From QVMP01 sp047974325 (GTDB lineage: Bacteria; Bacteroidota; Bacteroidia; Bacteroidales; Dysgonomonadaceae): a stretch of 64,000 nucleotides of DNA. The DNA lies in assembly GCA_047974325.1 (NCBI GenBank), contig JBKECE010000235.1:49920-113919 (forward strand), in the 5' to 3' direction. The notes under the pieces were generated by a model. It worked only from the letters and a program-made list of their open reading frames with translations, ran no database searches and was not told the origin of the DNA. Of the stretch, positions 1 through 7,650 are shown in pieces. The position numbers were made by a program, and so were the translations under genes. Every line of letters starts with the position of its first letter. Position 1 is the stretch's first letter.

Positions 1-114
1 AATCTGCGGTGTTAGTTTTTCTGAAGAAAAATTGTAACTTCCATCTTCATTGATCTGATATGCGTATTCTTTTGCTGTGGCTGTATCTACAGCTGTTAAT
101 ATTTTTTGTGCCAT
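1..114 (-). CDS. Probable biotin carrier subunit of acyl-CoA carboxylase (5' end only)
   Basis: Only the first 38 codons are present; the gene runs off the left edge. The protein begins MAQKILTAVDTATAKEYAYQ. Its ATG lies 13 bases after the stop of the upstream biotin carboxylase gene on the same strand, so it should be the third gene of the carboxylase operon, where the biotin/lipoyl-attachment subunit is expected. The biotinylation motif would be in the missing C-terminal part, so the assignment rests on operon order, not on a visible domain. Confidence 0.55.
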   Translation of the reverse strand, partial: MAQKILTAVDTATAKEYAYQINEDGSYNFSSEKLTPQI

Positions 115-127
115 TCCGGTTTCTGTT

Positions 128-1627
128 TTACATATTATTGAATCTGTTTCTCAAAGCCCATAGGTCTGCATCTTGCTTCTCTTCCTTTATCGGTTTGTTA
201 CCGGCTACATAATTGACCACGGCAAACAACGCAGCCTGATCTTCATCTTCCGGCTCATTGTATACCATTGATTTCAAATCTTTCTCTATGAATGATGTGT
301 CAAAACTTCCGGCGCGAAATATTTCGTTATGAAGTACAGCCTTATCGAATGGAATCGTGGTTTTTATACCTTTCACCTGAAAGTTGTCTAATGCATTGAG
401 TGTGTTGGCGATCACTTCTTCTCTGTCTTTGGCATGGACAATAAGTTTGGCAATCATGGAATCGAAATATGGAGTGATTTCCGAACCGGCCACCACACCT
501 TTGTCTACACGGATACCTTCGCCGGATGGTATGCGCAAAGCCTTGATGGTTCCGATACACGGAGAAAAACCAGATTGAACGTCTTCTGCATTGATGCGAC
601 ATTCTATGGCCCATCCGTTTAGTTTTACATCTTCTTGTTTGATCGGTAATTTTTCGCCATTGGCTATCCGTATTTGTAATTCAATAAGATCCAAACCGGT
701 GATCATTTCTGTCACAGGATGCTCAACCTGAACTCGTGTATTCATCTCCATGAAGAAGAAATTATCTTCTTTGTCAAGCAGAAATTCTACAGTGCCAAGA
801 CTCACATATCCTGCTTCCCGAGCCAAAGCAACTGCCGCATCAGTGATATTTTTGCGGAGCTGGTCGTTCAGTGCAGGAGAAGGTGCTTCTTCTATCAGTT
901 TTTGGTGCTTGCGCTGAACGGAGCATTCGCGTTCCCATAAGTGAACAACATTTCCGAATGTGTCCGCCACAATTTGTACTTCGATATGCTTCGGATTCTC
1001 AAGATATTTTTCGATAAAAACAGCAGGATTGTTGAATGCTATTGAAGCTTCTGTGGTTGCAGCATGATACATCTGTTTCATTTCCGATTTTTGACGGACA
1101 ATTCGCATGCCTCGCCCGCCACCTCCGGCACAAGCCTTGATGATGAGTGGATAGCCAATTTTTGTCGCCACATCCAGTGCATCTTCCAGCGTGTCTACGC
1201 TGCCGTCACTCCCTCCGAACATGGGCACGTTTCCTTTTTGTGCAATTTGTTTTGCGATTACTTTGTCTCCCATATTCTGGATGATTCGCGGCGATGGTCC
1301 AATGAAAATGATCCCTTCTTCGGTGCAGCGTATTGCGAATTGTGCATTTTCAGACAGATAGCCATATCCGGGATGGATTGCATCTATTTTATTTCTTTTG
1401 GCAATATGCACTAATGATTCGATGTCAAGAAATTCGGCTATGCCTTCGTTTTCTATGTCCGGAAAATCTATAATAGAGTCCATTTGTGTCAAATAATATG
1501 CATTTGGCTCTTTCACTGTTCTGATGCCAACAGAAGTGATTCCCATCTTTTTTGCGGTCTGAGCTATGCGTATAGCGATCTCGCCCCGATTGGCAATGAG
1601 TATTGATTTTATTTTATTTCGCTTCAT
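128..1627 (-). CDS. accC: Biotin carboxylase subunit of acyl-CoA (propionyl/methylmalonyl-CoA) carboxylase
   Basis: This is a 499-residue biotin carboxylase, the usual length for the family. It uses ATP and bicarbonate to carboxylate the biotin of the carrier subunit. Visible features in order are the N-terminal Rossmann-like domain starting at IANRGEIAIRI, the ATP-grasp glycine-rich loop GGGGRGMR near residue 170, and the active-site segment EMNTRVQVEH near residue 295, followed by the C-terminal biotin carboxylase domain. The gene lies 21 bases after the carboxyltransferase gene and 13 bases before a probable carrier gene, so the three form one operon, probably under the cobalamin riboswitch upstream. 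It could also serve acetyl-CoA carboxylase, but pairing with a 12S-type carboxyltransferase favours propionyl/methylmalonyl-CoA. Confidence 0.92.
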   Translation of the reverse strand: MKRNKIKSILIANRGEIAIRIAQTAKKMGITSVGIRTVKEPNAYYLTQMDSIIDFPDIENEGIAEFLDIESLVHIAKRNKIDAIHPGYGYLSENAQFAIRCTEEGIIFIGPSPRIIQNMGDKVIAKQIAQKGNVPMFGGSDGSVDTLEDALDVATKIGYPLIIKACAGGGGRGMRIVRQKSEMKQMYHAATTEASIAFNNPAVFIEKYLENPKHIEVQIVADTFGNVVHLWERECSVQRKHQKLIEEAPSPALNDQLRKNITDAAVALAREAGYVSLGTVEFLLDKEDNFFFMEMNTRVQVEHPVTEMITGLDLIELQIRIANGEKLPIKQEDVKLNGWAIECRINAEDVQSGFSPCIGTIKALRIPSGEGIRVDKGVVAGSEITPYFDSMIAKLIVHAKDREEVIANTLNALDNFQVKGIKTTIPFDKAVLHNEIFRAGSFDTSFIEKDLKSMVYNEPEDEDQAALFAVVNYVAGNKPIKEEKQDADLWALRNRFNNM

Positions 1628-1648
1628 CGTTTTTTTTGCTTTTGAGTA

Positions 1649-3190
1649 TTATAATGGCATGTTACCGTGCTTGCGTTTGGGCTTGTATTCTGTTTTTCTT
1701 TCCAGAGAACGCAATGTTGTGATAATCTTGCGGCGGGTAATTGCCGGATCAATCACTTCATCGATAAAACCTTTTTCGTCAGCGATGTATGGATTGGTAA
1801 CATCTTCCCTGTATTTTTGAGTCAGTTCTTTCTTCAGGACGGCAGGATTTTCTGCTTCTGCCAATTCTTTTCTATAGAGGATGGCGATGGCTCCGTCGGG
1901 ACCCATCACGGCAATTTCGGCAGTTGGCCACGCGAAGCTGAAATCACCACCGATTCCTTTGCTGTTCATCACAATATATGCTCCGCCATATGCCTTACGC
2001 AGAATGATCGTGATTTTAGGCACAGAAGCAAATGTGTAAGCATAGAGAAGTTTTGCACCGTGTCGGATGATGCCGTCATGCTCCTGATCGGTTCCGGGCA
2101 AAAATCCGGGTACGTCTTCAAGTGTGATGATAGGGATGTTAAATGAGTCGCAGATATTAATGAAACGTGCACCTTTTACGGAGGAATCTATGTCGAGAGT
2201 TCCTGCCATCACTTTCGGCTGATTTGCCACAATGCCGACTACCTTGCCATCCATGCGTGCAAACGCAGTGATCATGTTTTCGGCATGATTCTTAGCAACT
2301 TCCATATATTCTCCATTGTCTACAATCAGTTCTATGATGTCTTTCACATTATATGGTTTGTCCGGATCTTCGGGGACAATGCTCCGCAAGCGTTCTTCCA
2401 ATGCTTCGGTGGTATAGTCGCATTTCACAGCCGGCGGATTTTCCACATTATTTGATGGAAGATAAGACAACAACTTTTTCACTCCGAGTATTGTGTTCTC
2501 ATCATCATTATATACGAAGTCTGCGATGCCGGACTTTGTTCCATGCACGGATGCTCCGCCCAGATCTTCGGTCGATACCGTTTCGTTCAGAACCTCTTTG
2601 ACGACGTTCGGACCTGTCACAAACATATAGCTGGTGTCTGCTGTCATGAAAATGAAATCAGTGAGAGCCGGAGAATAGACCGCTCCACCGGCAGCAGGTC
2701 CCATGATTGCTGATATTTGCGGGATAACTCCTGACGATAATACATTTCTCTTAAAGATGTCGGCATAACCATTAAGTCCGGTTATTCCTTCCTGTATGCG
2801 GGCTCCTCCCGAATCTATAAGGCCAACTATTGGCGATCCGGTTTTGAGAGCCATATCTTGTATTTTTACAATCTTAGCTGCATGCATTGAACCGAGTGAT
2901 CCGCCCAGAACATTAAAATCTTGTGAAAAAGCATATACTAACCGTCCGTTTACGTGACCGAAGCCTGTTACAACACCATCACCGAAAGCACTCACCGTTT
3001 TGCCGAATGATGCATTTGCCGGGGGTGTATAAGCATCTGTTTCTTCGAACGTGTTTTCGTCAAAAAGTAACAATATACGCTCTCTGGCGGTTAGTTTTCC
3101 TCGTTGATGTTGTTTTTTGATATAAGCATCATCATATTGTTTTCTCAAAAGTTCTTGACGAGCTATAAACTGCTCATACGATTTTTTCAT
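1649..3190 (-). CDS. mmdA: Acyl-CoA carboxylase carboxyltransferase (propionyl/methylmalonyl-CoA, PccB/MmdA type)
   Basis: This 513-residue protein has the twin crotonase-like domains of the beta (12S) carboxyltransferase family. It moves a carboxyl group between carboxybiotin and propionyl-CoA/methylmalonyl-CoA. The N-terminal half carries the family segment GLIDSGGARIQEG and GPAAGGAVYSPALTD; the C-terminal half carries LEDVPGFLPGTDQEHDGIIR and KAYGGAYIVMNSKGIG. In fermenting Bacteroidales the enzyme works after the B12-dependent methylmalonyl-CoA mutase on the route from succinate to propionate. It is the first gene of the operon, about 290 bases downstream of a cobalamin riboswitch on the same strand. 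Whether it runs as a carboxylase or, with membrane partners, as a sodium-pumping decarboxylase cannot be decided here, because the rest of the operon lies outside the window. Confidence 0.92.
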   Translation of the reverse strand: MKKSYEQFIARQELLRKQYDDAYIKKQHQRGKLTARERILLLFDENTFEETDAYTPPANASFGKTVSAFGDGVVTGFGHVNGRLVYAFSQDFNVLGGSLGSMHAAKIVKIQDMALKTGSPIVGLIDSGGARIQEGITGLNGYADIFKRNVLSSGVIPQISAIMGPAAGGAVYSPALTDFIFMTADTSYMFVTGPNVVKEVLNETVSTEDLGGASVHGTKSGIADFVYNDDENTILGVKKLLSYLPSNNVENPPAVKCDYTTEALEERLRSIVPEDPDKPYNVKDIIELIVDNGEYMEVAKNHAENMITAFARMDGKVVGIVANQPKVMAGTLDIDSSVKGARFINICDSFNIPIITLEDVPGFLPGTDQEHDGIIRHGAKLLYAYTFASVPKITIILRKAYGGAYIVMNSKGIGGDFSFAWPTAEIAVMGPDGAIAILYRKELAEAENPAVLKKELTQKYREDVTNPYIADEKGFIDEVIDPAITRRKIITTLRSLERKTEYKPKRKHGNMPL

Positions 3191-3481
3191 ATTATATGTA
3201 TTTTAGGTACAGTAAAATATTTAACAATCTGTTTTTCGACTGTGATATTACATTACACAATTTGTTTTCAAAGGCAATCCACATGTCCATTCTGCCTGAT
3301 TTATACAATTTGCCTAATGTAGAGGCTGCCTCTCATAAAACCAGCCATTTTAAAAAAATATGCATTCATAAAAATAATAGCATGATGTTTATATGAACAA
3401 ATGCCCTCAATGAAAAGAACACATTGTCAACAGATTTCTTTAGCTTTATAATCATCCCGAAAGCTGCAGAATATAACAGTT
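3191..3481 (-). other. Long leader between the riboswitch and the carboxyltransferase gene
   Basis: About 290 bases separate the aptamer from the start codon. Just after the aptamer there is a weak hairpin with arms AGCTTT and AAAGCT. A 29-codon frame (3366-3455, minus strand, starting MIIKLKKSVDNVF) begins within 30 bases of the aptamer but has no recognisable family. No good TAnnTTTG promoter was found in this stretch, so the downstream genes probably depend on the riboswitch promoter. Confidence 0.4.
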
Positions 3482-3672
3482 CTGGCAGGTCTTCTGGCTC
3501 ACTTCATCTTTGAAAGCCCTTCCCGTTTTTTGCAAAGCATTTATTCCAGTGGGCAAAGAATCGTATTCAAAGATTTTGCTGAAGTTCACAGCAGCGGGTC
3601 TGCCCGGGAATTACACCCGGTTCCCTTTTCACCATTCGTCAAGATTTTGACAAATGACACCAAAACCGGCGA
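3482..3672 (-). promoter_or_regulatory. Cobalamin (B12) riboswitch
   Basis: Read on the minus strand, the segment contains GGGAACCGGGTGTAATTCCC, then GGGCAGACCCGCTGCTGTGA, a CCACTGG segment, GGGAAGG, and near the 3' end (3484-3500) the B12 box GAGCCAGAAGACCTGCC. The order and spacing are those of the classic adenosylcobalamin/cobalamin aptamer. It faces the carboxyltransferase operon. In this family ligand binding normally switches expression off, through translation or termination; no strong terminator is visible, so translational or transcript-stability control is more likely. The gene controlled is inferred from orientation only. Confidence 0.93.
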
Positions 3673-3701
3673 CAAAGATAGAAATTTTTCTTTATTATCA
3701 A
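3673..3701 (-). promoter_or_regulatory. Promoter of the riboswitch/carboxylase transcript
   Basis: The minus strand reads TATCTTTG at 3680-3673, a perfect TAnnTTTG -7 box, with TTG at 3701-3699, 18 bases upstream. Transcription would start near 3666, exactly at the 5' end of the aptamer. Confidence 0.65.
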
Positions 3702-3842
3702 ACATTTAGATAGAAATATATGAGTAATCTATTGGTAGCTATGGAAAAACGTAAATCTATTGCAGACTCCGTGAAAAAAAAGAGTTTATTAGGATGTGGT
3801 TTTTTATAAAACGAATTGATTTTTTTGTAGTTTTTGTTTTTA

Positions 3843-3882
3843 TGAAAAAACCCGATTGATTTTCTTCAACCGGGTTTTTGCT
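3843..3882. terminator. Rho-independent terminator (bidirectional hairpin)
   Basis: AAAAACCCG and CGGGTTTTT pair around an inner TTGA/TCAA helix and a short loop, giving a T tract on either strand. It lies just after the stop of the minus-strand small membrane protein gene, which it probably serves. Confidence 0.7.
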
Positions 3883-3898
3883 TGTGTCCAAATTTTTC

Positions 3899-4129
3899 TT
3901 AATCTATCCGATGATTTTTGTTGCTGTTTTTATTCAGCGAATAGTTTTTGAAGAACAAATAATAGAATAGATATAGAACAAGAAATACAACGCAAACAAT
4001 AAGAATTGTGAGCCCCGATTTCCATATGATTGTCCAAGAAATAGGTTGAATTCCCCATACGGCAAGAACAGTGAGCGTTGCTCCCGTCAAAACGGTAATT
4101 GTGCATAGAATGCCTAAGAATGCTCTCAT
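3899..4129 (-). CDS. Small two-helix membrane protein of unknown function
   Basis: A 76-residue protein with two hydrophobic segments (about residues 4-28 and 38-62) and a basic, asparagine-rich tail ending in KNSNKNHRID. No catalytic motif or named family was recognised. It is a single gene, with a hairpin terminator directly after its stop and 360 bases of non-coding sequence upstream. The hydrophobic pattern and proper terminator support a real gene; its function is unknown. Confidence 0.6.
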   Translation of the reverse strand: MRAFLGILCTITVLTGATLTVLAVWGIQPISWTIIWKSGLTILIVCVVFLVLYLFYYLFFKNYSLNKNSNKNHRID

Positions 4130-4489
4130 GACGTTTTTTATTAATTATTAAATTCGACTTATAATCTCTTTTGTGTTATCTGATTAACATTCATCCAGAA
4201 AGAAAATACTATTATCCAAAAGTAACTTTATTTTTTTAATTGAAGAGATGCAATGTTCAAAATTTTCGACAAAGGTGAAGTTGGCAGGGATTTCTTCGTC
4301 AAAGCTTTATAGTTTAATCTTGTGTATGCAAACCAGAAAATATTTGTCTGTGATCAATATCCGGTCTGTTTTGGACAAGTTGTGTATTGGCAAACTTTAA
4401 AAAAGCCAAATGTAAACTTAGGCGAGAAACAAAAAATATATTTACTTTGCATGGTTATCACATAATTATATTTAAAAGGCATAAAATTT
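4130..4489. other. Non-coding region between divergent genes
   Basis: 360 bases between the small membrane protein gene and glyS. It contains a weak inverted repeat (TTGGC at 4387-4391, GCCAA at 4405-4409) and a promoter-like ATTTACTTTGC near 4440-4450 upstream of glyS that only partly matches TAnnTTTG. No gene or RNA was recognised. Confidence 0.4.
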
Positions 4490-6028
4490 ATGGTACAGGA
4501 AGATGTTTTCAAGAAAATAGTATCTCATTGCAAAGAATACGGATTTGTGTTTCCGTCAAGTGAAATATATGACGGGTTGGGAGCTGTTTACGATTATGGG
4601 CAAATGGGTGTTGAACTGAAAAACAACATCAAGAAATATTGGTGGGACAGTATGGTGTTGCTCAACGAGAATGTTGTAGGCATAGACTCTGCTATCTTTA
4701 TGCACCCAACCATTTGGAAAGCATCCGGGCATGTCGAGGCCTTTACTGATCCGTAGATTGATCATACAGATAGTAAAAAACGCTATAGGGCTGACGTTCT
4801 GATAGAGGATTATCTTGCCAAGATAGATGATAAGGTGAACAAGGAAGTGGAAAAAGCAGCAAAGAAATTCGGAGACAGTTTTGACGAAGCAATGTTTCGC
4901 CAGACCAATCCCCGTGTTCTGGAGCATCAGACAAAACGCGATCAAGTTCATACCAGATTTGCAAAAGCATTGAATGATAGCAATCTTGAAGAACTCCGTA
5001 ACATTATAATCGATTGTGAAATTGTTTGCCCGATAAGCGGAACCCGCAATTGGACAGAGGTTCGTCAATTCAATCTGATGTTTGCGACGGAAATGGGTTC
5101 GACATCTGATGGTGCTATGAAAGTATATCTGCGTCCTGAAACCGCTCAAGGTATTTTTGTGAATTTTCTGAATGTGCAGAAAACAGGACGTATGAAAATT
5201 CCTTTCGGCATTGCCCAGATTGGTAAGGCTTTTCGTAACGAAATTGTTGCTCGTCAGTTTATTTTCCGTATGCGAGAATTTGAACAGATGGAGATGCAGT
5301 TTTTTGTGCGTCCGGGAGAAGAGTTGGATTGGTTTGCCAAATGGAAAGCTACTCGTATGATGTGGCACAAGAATCTTGGTTTCGGAGACAAAAAATATCG
5401 TTTTCACGATCATGATAAGTTGGCGCATTATGCCAATGCTGCAACAGATATTGAATTTGAGATGCCTTTTGGATTCAAAGAAGTGGAAGGCATACATTCC
5501 CGTACAGATTTTGACCTGAGCAGCCACGAAAAATATTCGGGAAAGAAAATGCAATATTTTGATCCGGAATTGAATAAATCTTACACGCCATATGTTATAG
5601 AAACATCTATTGGAGTGGACAGGATGTTCTTATCCATTTTGTCCGCATCATATTCAGAAGAAGATCTGGAAAATGGTGAGTCCCGTGTTGTTCTCAAGCT
5701 GCCTGCACCATTGGCTCCAATCAAACTGGGATTATTACCTTTGGTGAAAAAAGACGGATTGCCCGAAAAAGCCCGTGAAATTATGGACAATCTTAAATTT
5801 GATTTCAAATGTCAATATGATGAGAAAGACAGCATCGGCAAACGTTATCGCCGTCAGGATGCGATAGGCACACCCTATTGTGTTACGGTCGATCATCAGA
5901 CTTTGGAAGATAATACGGTGACAATACGTTACCGTGATACGATGGAACAAAGCCGTGTAGCAATAGATCAGCTGGCAGGTATCATTGGAGACAAAGTGAG
6001 CATGAAAGGACTATTGAAAAGTTTATAA
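4490..6028 (+). pseudogene. glyS: Glycyl-tRNA synthetase (eukaryote-like class II dimer type), frame broken by in-frame TAG
   Basis: The protein charges tRNA-Gly with glycine. From the first ATG to the final stop the frame would give 512 residues, full length for the dimeric class II enzyme. The N-terminus (KEYGFVFPSSEIYDGLGAVY), motif 2 (FRNEIVARQFIFRMREFEQ), motif 3 (GVDRMFL) and the anticodon-binding domain are all present and well conserved. The frame is interrupted only by a TAG at 4754-4756 after GHVEAFTDP; the same frame continues with IDHTDSKKRYRADVLIEDYL. Homologues normally have a leucine-type codon at this place, so one substitution such as TTG to TAG would explain it. The gene is essential and otherwise intact, so a sequencing error, suppression or a very recent mutation is more likely than decay. 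A hairpin terminator follows. Confidence 0.9.
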
Positions 6029-6054
6029 TATCAACAACATTCTCTGAATGAGTG

Positions 6055-6100
6055 AATAAAGCAGGTGAAAATCTTAATTTTTATCTGCTTTATTTTGTTT
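6055..6100 (+). terminator. Rho-independent terminator after glyS
   Basis: AATAAAGCAG (6055-6064) pairs with CTGCTTTATT (6085-6094), followed by a T-rich run. It lies 27 bases after the glyS stop. Confidence 0.7.
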
Positions 6101-6179
6101 TTAGCCAAAAGTATCTTTATTTTGTAAGTCGCGTCGTTGAAAAGCTGTTTCTCTTATTTTATCTTAGTATCTTATTGTT

Positions 6180-6800
6180 ATGAATCCTTCCAAAAAGAAA
6201 ATACTTGAAAAATCTTTTGCTCTGTTTTTGACGAGAAGTTATGATTCCGTATCGATGCGTGAAATACAGGATGCAACCCGGATTTCGCGGGGTGCGATAT
6301 ATCATCATTTCAAGAGTAAGGAAGAGATTTATGAACAAGCAGTCATAGAATATCTGCTGCCGATATTCTCCAGCTACACAATGATTCCCGAAGCAGAACG
6401 GAAGACACTTCAGGACACCATTTATGCTTCAGATAAATACCGGCAAAACCATATCAATTCACTCAAAGAAATTACAACTTCAAGTCTGAAACTTTCGGAC
6501 TATAACTTTCTTAAATTCACATTTCAGGCAACGGAACATTCCAAAACTTTCAAAGAACAGGCATCCCTGATGTATGAAAAAGAATTTAATGGATGGAGAA
6601 ATATTATTCAAACGGCAATGCGTACAGGAGAAATAAGACCTGACATAGATATTGAATTTGTGACACAGCAGTTTGTTATCTCTCCTTATGGATTGGGACT
6701 TTCCACAGCCTTTAACACTTTTGTACACACAAATGTGAACGATACCAGAACAATTTACCTGAAATTATACGGCTTGCTTAAGAAAACAGGTTATTTGTAA
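6180..6800 (+). CDS. TetR/AcrR-family transcriptional regulator
   Basis: A 206-residue protein with the N-terminal TetR helix-turn-helix: SMREIQDATRISRGAIYHHF at about residues 25-45 is the characteristic recognition region, followed by KSKEEIY. The remaining 150 residues form the helical ligand-binding and dimerisation domain, too variable to predict a ligand. TetR proteins usually repress a nearby transporter or enzyme gene, but the neighbours here are glyS and an FKBP lipoprotein with its own promoter, so no target is evident. The ATG at 6180 gives the normal family start. Confidence 0.9.
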   Translation: MNPSKKKILEKSFALFLTRSYDSVSMREIQDATRISRGAIYHHFKSKEEIYEQAVIEYLLPIFSSYTMIPEAERKTLQDTIYASDKYRQNHINSLKEITTSSLKLSDYNFLKFTFQATEHSKTFKEQASLMYEKEFNGWRNIIQTAMRTGEIRPDIDIEFVTQQFVISPYGLGLSTAFNTFVHTNVNDTRTIYLKLYGLLKKTGYL

Positions 6801-6893
6801 CAAGCCGGACTTTTTTGTATCAAACTACACATATATTATTCATTCCGCAAATGATATTCACATTTTTTATAAAGCGATTCTAATTAAAAAGCT

Positions 6894-6901
6894 TATTTTT
6901 G
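6894..6901 (+). promoter_or_regulatory. Candidate -7 promoter box of the FKBP lipoprotein gene
   Basis: TATTTTTG matches TAnnTTTG and lies 42 bases before the ATG. No TTG element was found at the expected upstream distance. Confidence 0.45.
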
Positions 6902-6943
6902 CCACAATATTAAAACAATACAGAAGATTTTTACGATTAAAGG

Positions 6944-7567
6944 ATGAAAGGCAAAGCGTATATTTATCTATTCCTGTTTATCACATTGGCCGTTGGCATG
7001 ACATCGTGCTTTGATGATAATGCAACCACTATAGACACAGAATGGAAATTGTTGAATGAGCAAGCTTTTAACGATTTGCCTACAACAACATCTACTCCGG
7101 CTGGAGAATACCGAGTATTGAGTTCCCAGTCAAATAACGGATACGTAAAATGGAAACCAGACTCCGTGATCACCAAATCGGATGTTGATCCTATCCCGGC
7201 AGTCACATCTACTCAAAAACCTTTATTCACTGATACAGTTGTGGTTCGCTACGAAGGTTGGTATTTTGATAAAGATGGAACGAAAATCATTTTTGAATCG
7301 ACAGAAAATCCATATTATGGAAGTACTACCAATCCAAACAAGATGAGCAAGACGTTCACCATAAATAATGCAAGTTATGTATGCGATGGTTGGGTAACAC
7401 TGCTCACAAACATGACTGTGGGCGAAGAACGTGAGGTGTGGATTCCTTGGACACTTGGCTATGGTAGCAGTTCGTATACCAGTTCAGTAACCAGTCTGAC
7501 CATTCCTGCTTATACGACTCTTCGTTACCGGATCAAACTTCTGGAAATAAAAAGTATGGCAGGATAA
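6944..7567 (+). CDS. FKBP-type peptidyl-prolyl cis-trans isomerase lipoprotein
   Basis: A 207-residue secreted protein. The N-terminus MKGKAYIYLFLFITLAVGMT is a lipoprotein signal peptide with the lipobox cysteine at SC, about residue 22. The C-terminal half has FKBP features: VVVRYEGWYFDKDGT, a segment VCDGWVTLLTNMTVGEERE matching the usual GW...L..M..G..., IPWTLGYG, and a final TLRYRIKLLEI strand. It should catalyse or chaperone proline isomerisation in the periplasm, attached to a membrane. Some aromatic pocket positions differ from canonical FKBPs, so isomerase activity is not assured. It has its own promoter and shares a bidirectional terminator with the convergent ATPase gene. Confidence 0.85.
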   Translation: MKGKAYIYLFLFITLAVGMTSCFDDNATTIDTEWKLLNEQAFNDLPTTTSTPAGEYRVLSSQSNNGYVKWKPDSVITKSDVDPIPAVTSTQKPLFTDTVVVRYEGWYFDKDGTKIIFESTENPYYGSTTNPNKMSKTFTINNASYVCDGWVTLLTNMTVGEEREVWIPWTLGYGSSSYTSSVTSLTIPAYTTLRYRIKLLEIKSMAG

Positions 7568-7597
7568 TAGAGATTGCCGACTTTTTTGAAAATATAA

Positions 7598-7636
7598 AAC
7601 GCTATCAGGATTTCCCGATAGCGTTCATTTTTTTTC
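7598..7636. terminator. Bidirectional terminator between FKBP and P-type ATPase genes
   Basis: AACGCTATC (7598-7606) pairs perfectly with GATAGCGTT (7617-7625), followed by a run of eight or more T on the plus strand and A-rich sequence on the other side. It lies between two convergent genes. Confidence 0.85.
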
Positions 7637-7650
7637 TTGGATTTGAAATT

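Noticed and set aside
4835..6028. A separate gene beginning at 4835 in place of the glyS 3' part.
   Set aside because: The protein from there lacks the N-terminal catalytic region, and the sequence between 4757 and 4835 in the same frame still matches GlyRS, so it is one gene with an interrupting TAG.
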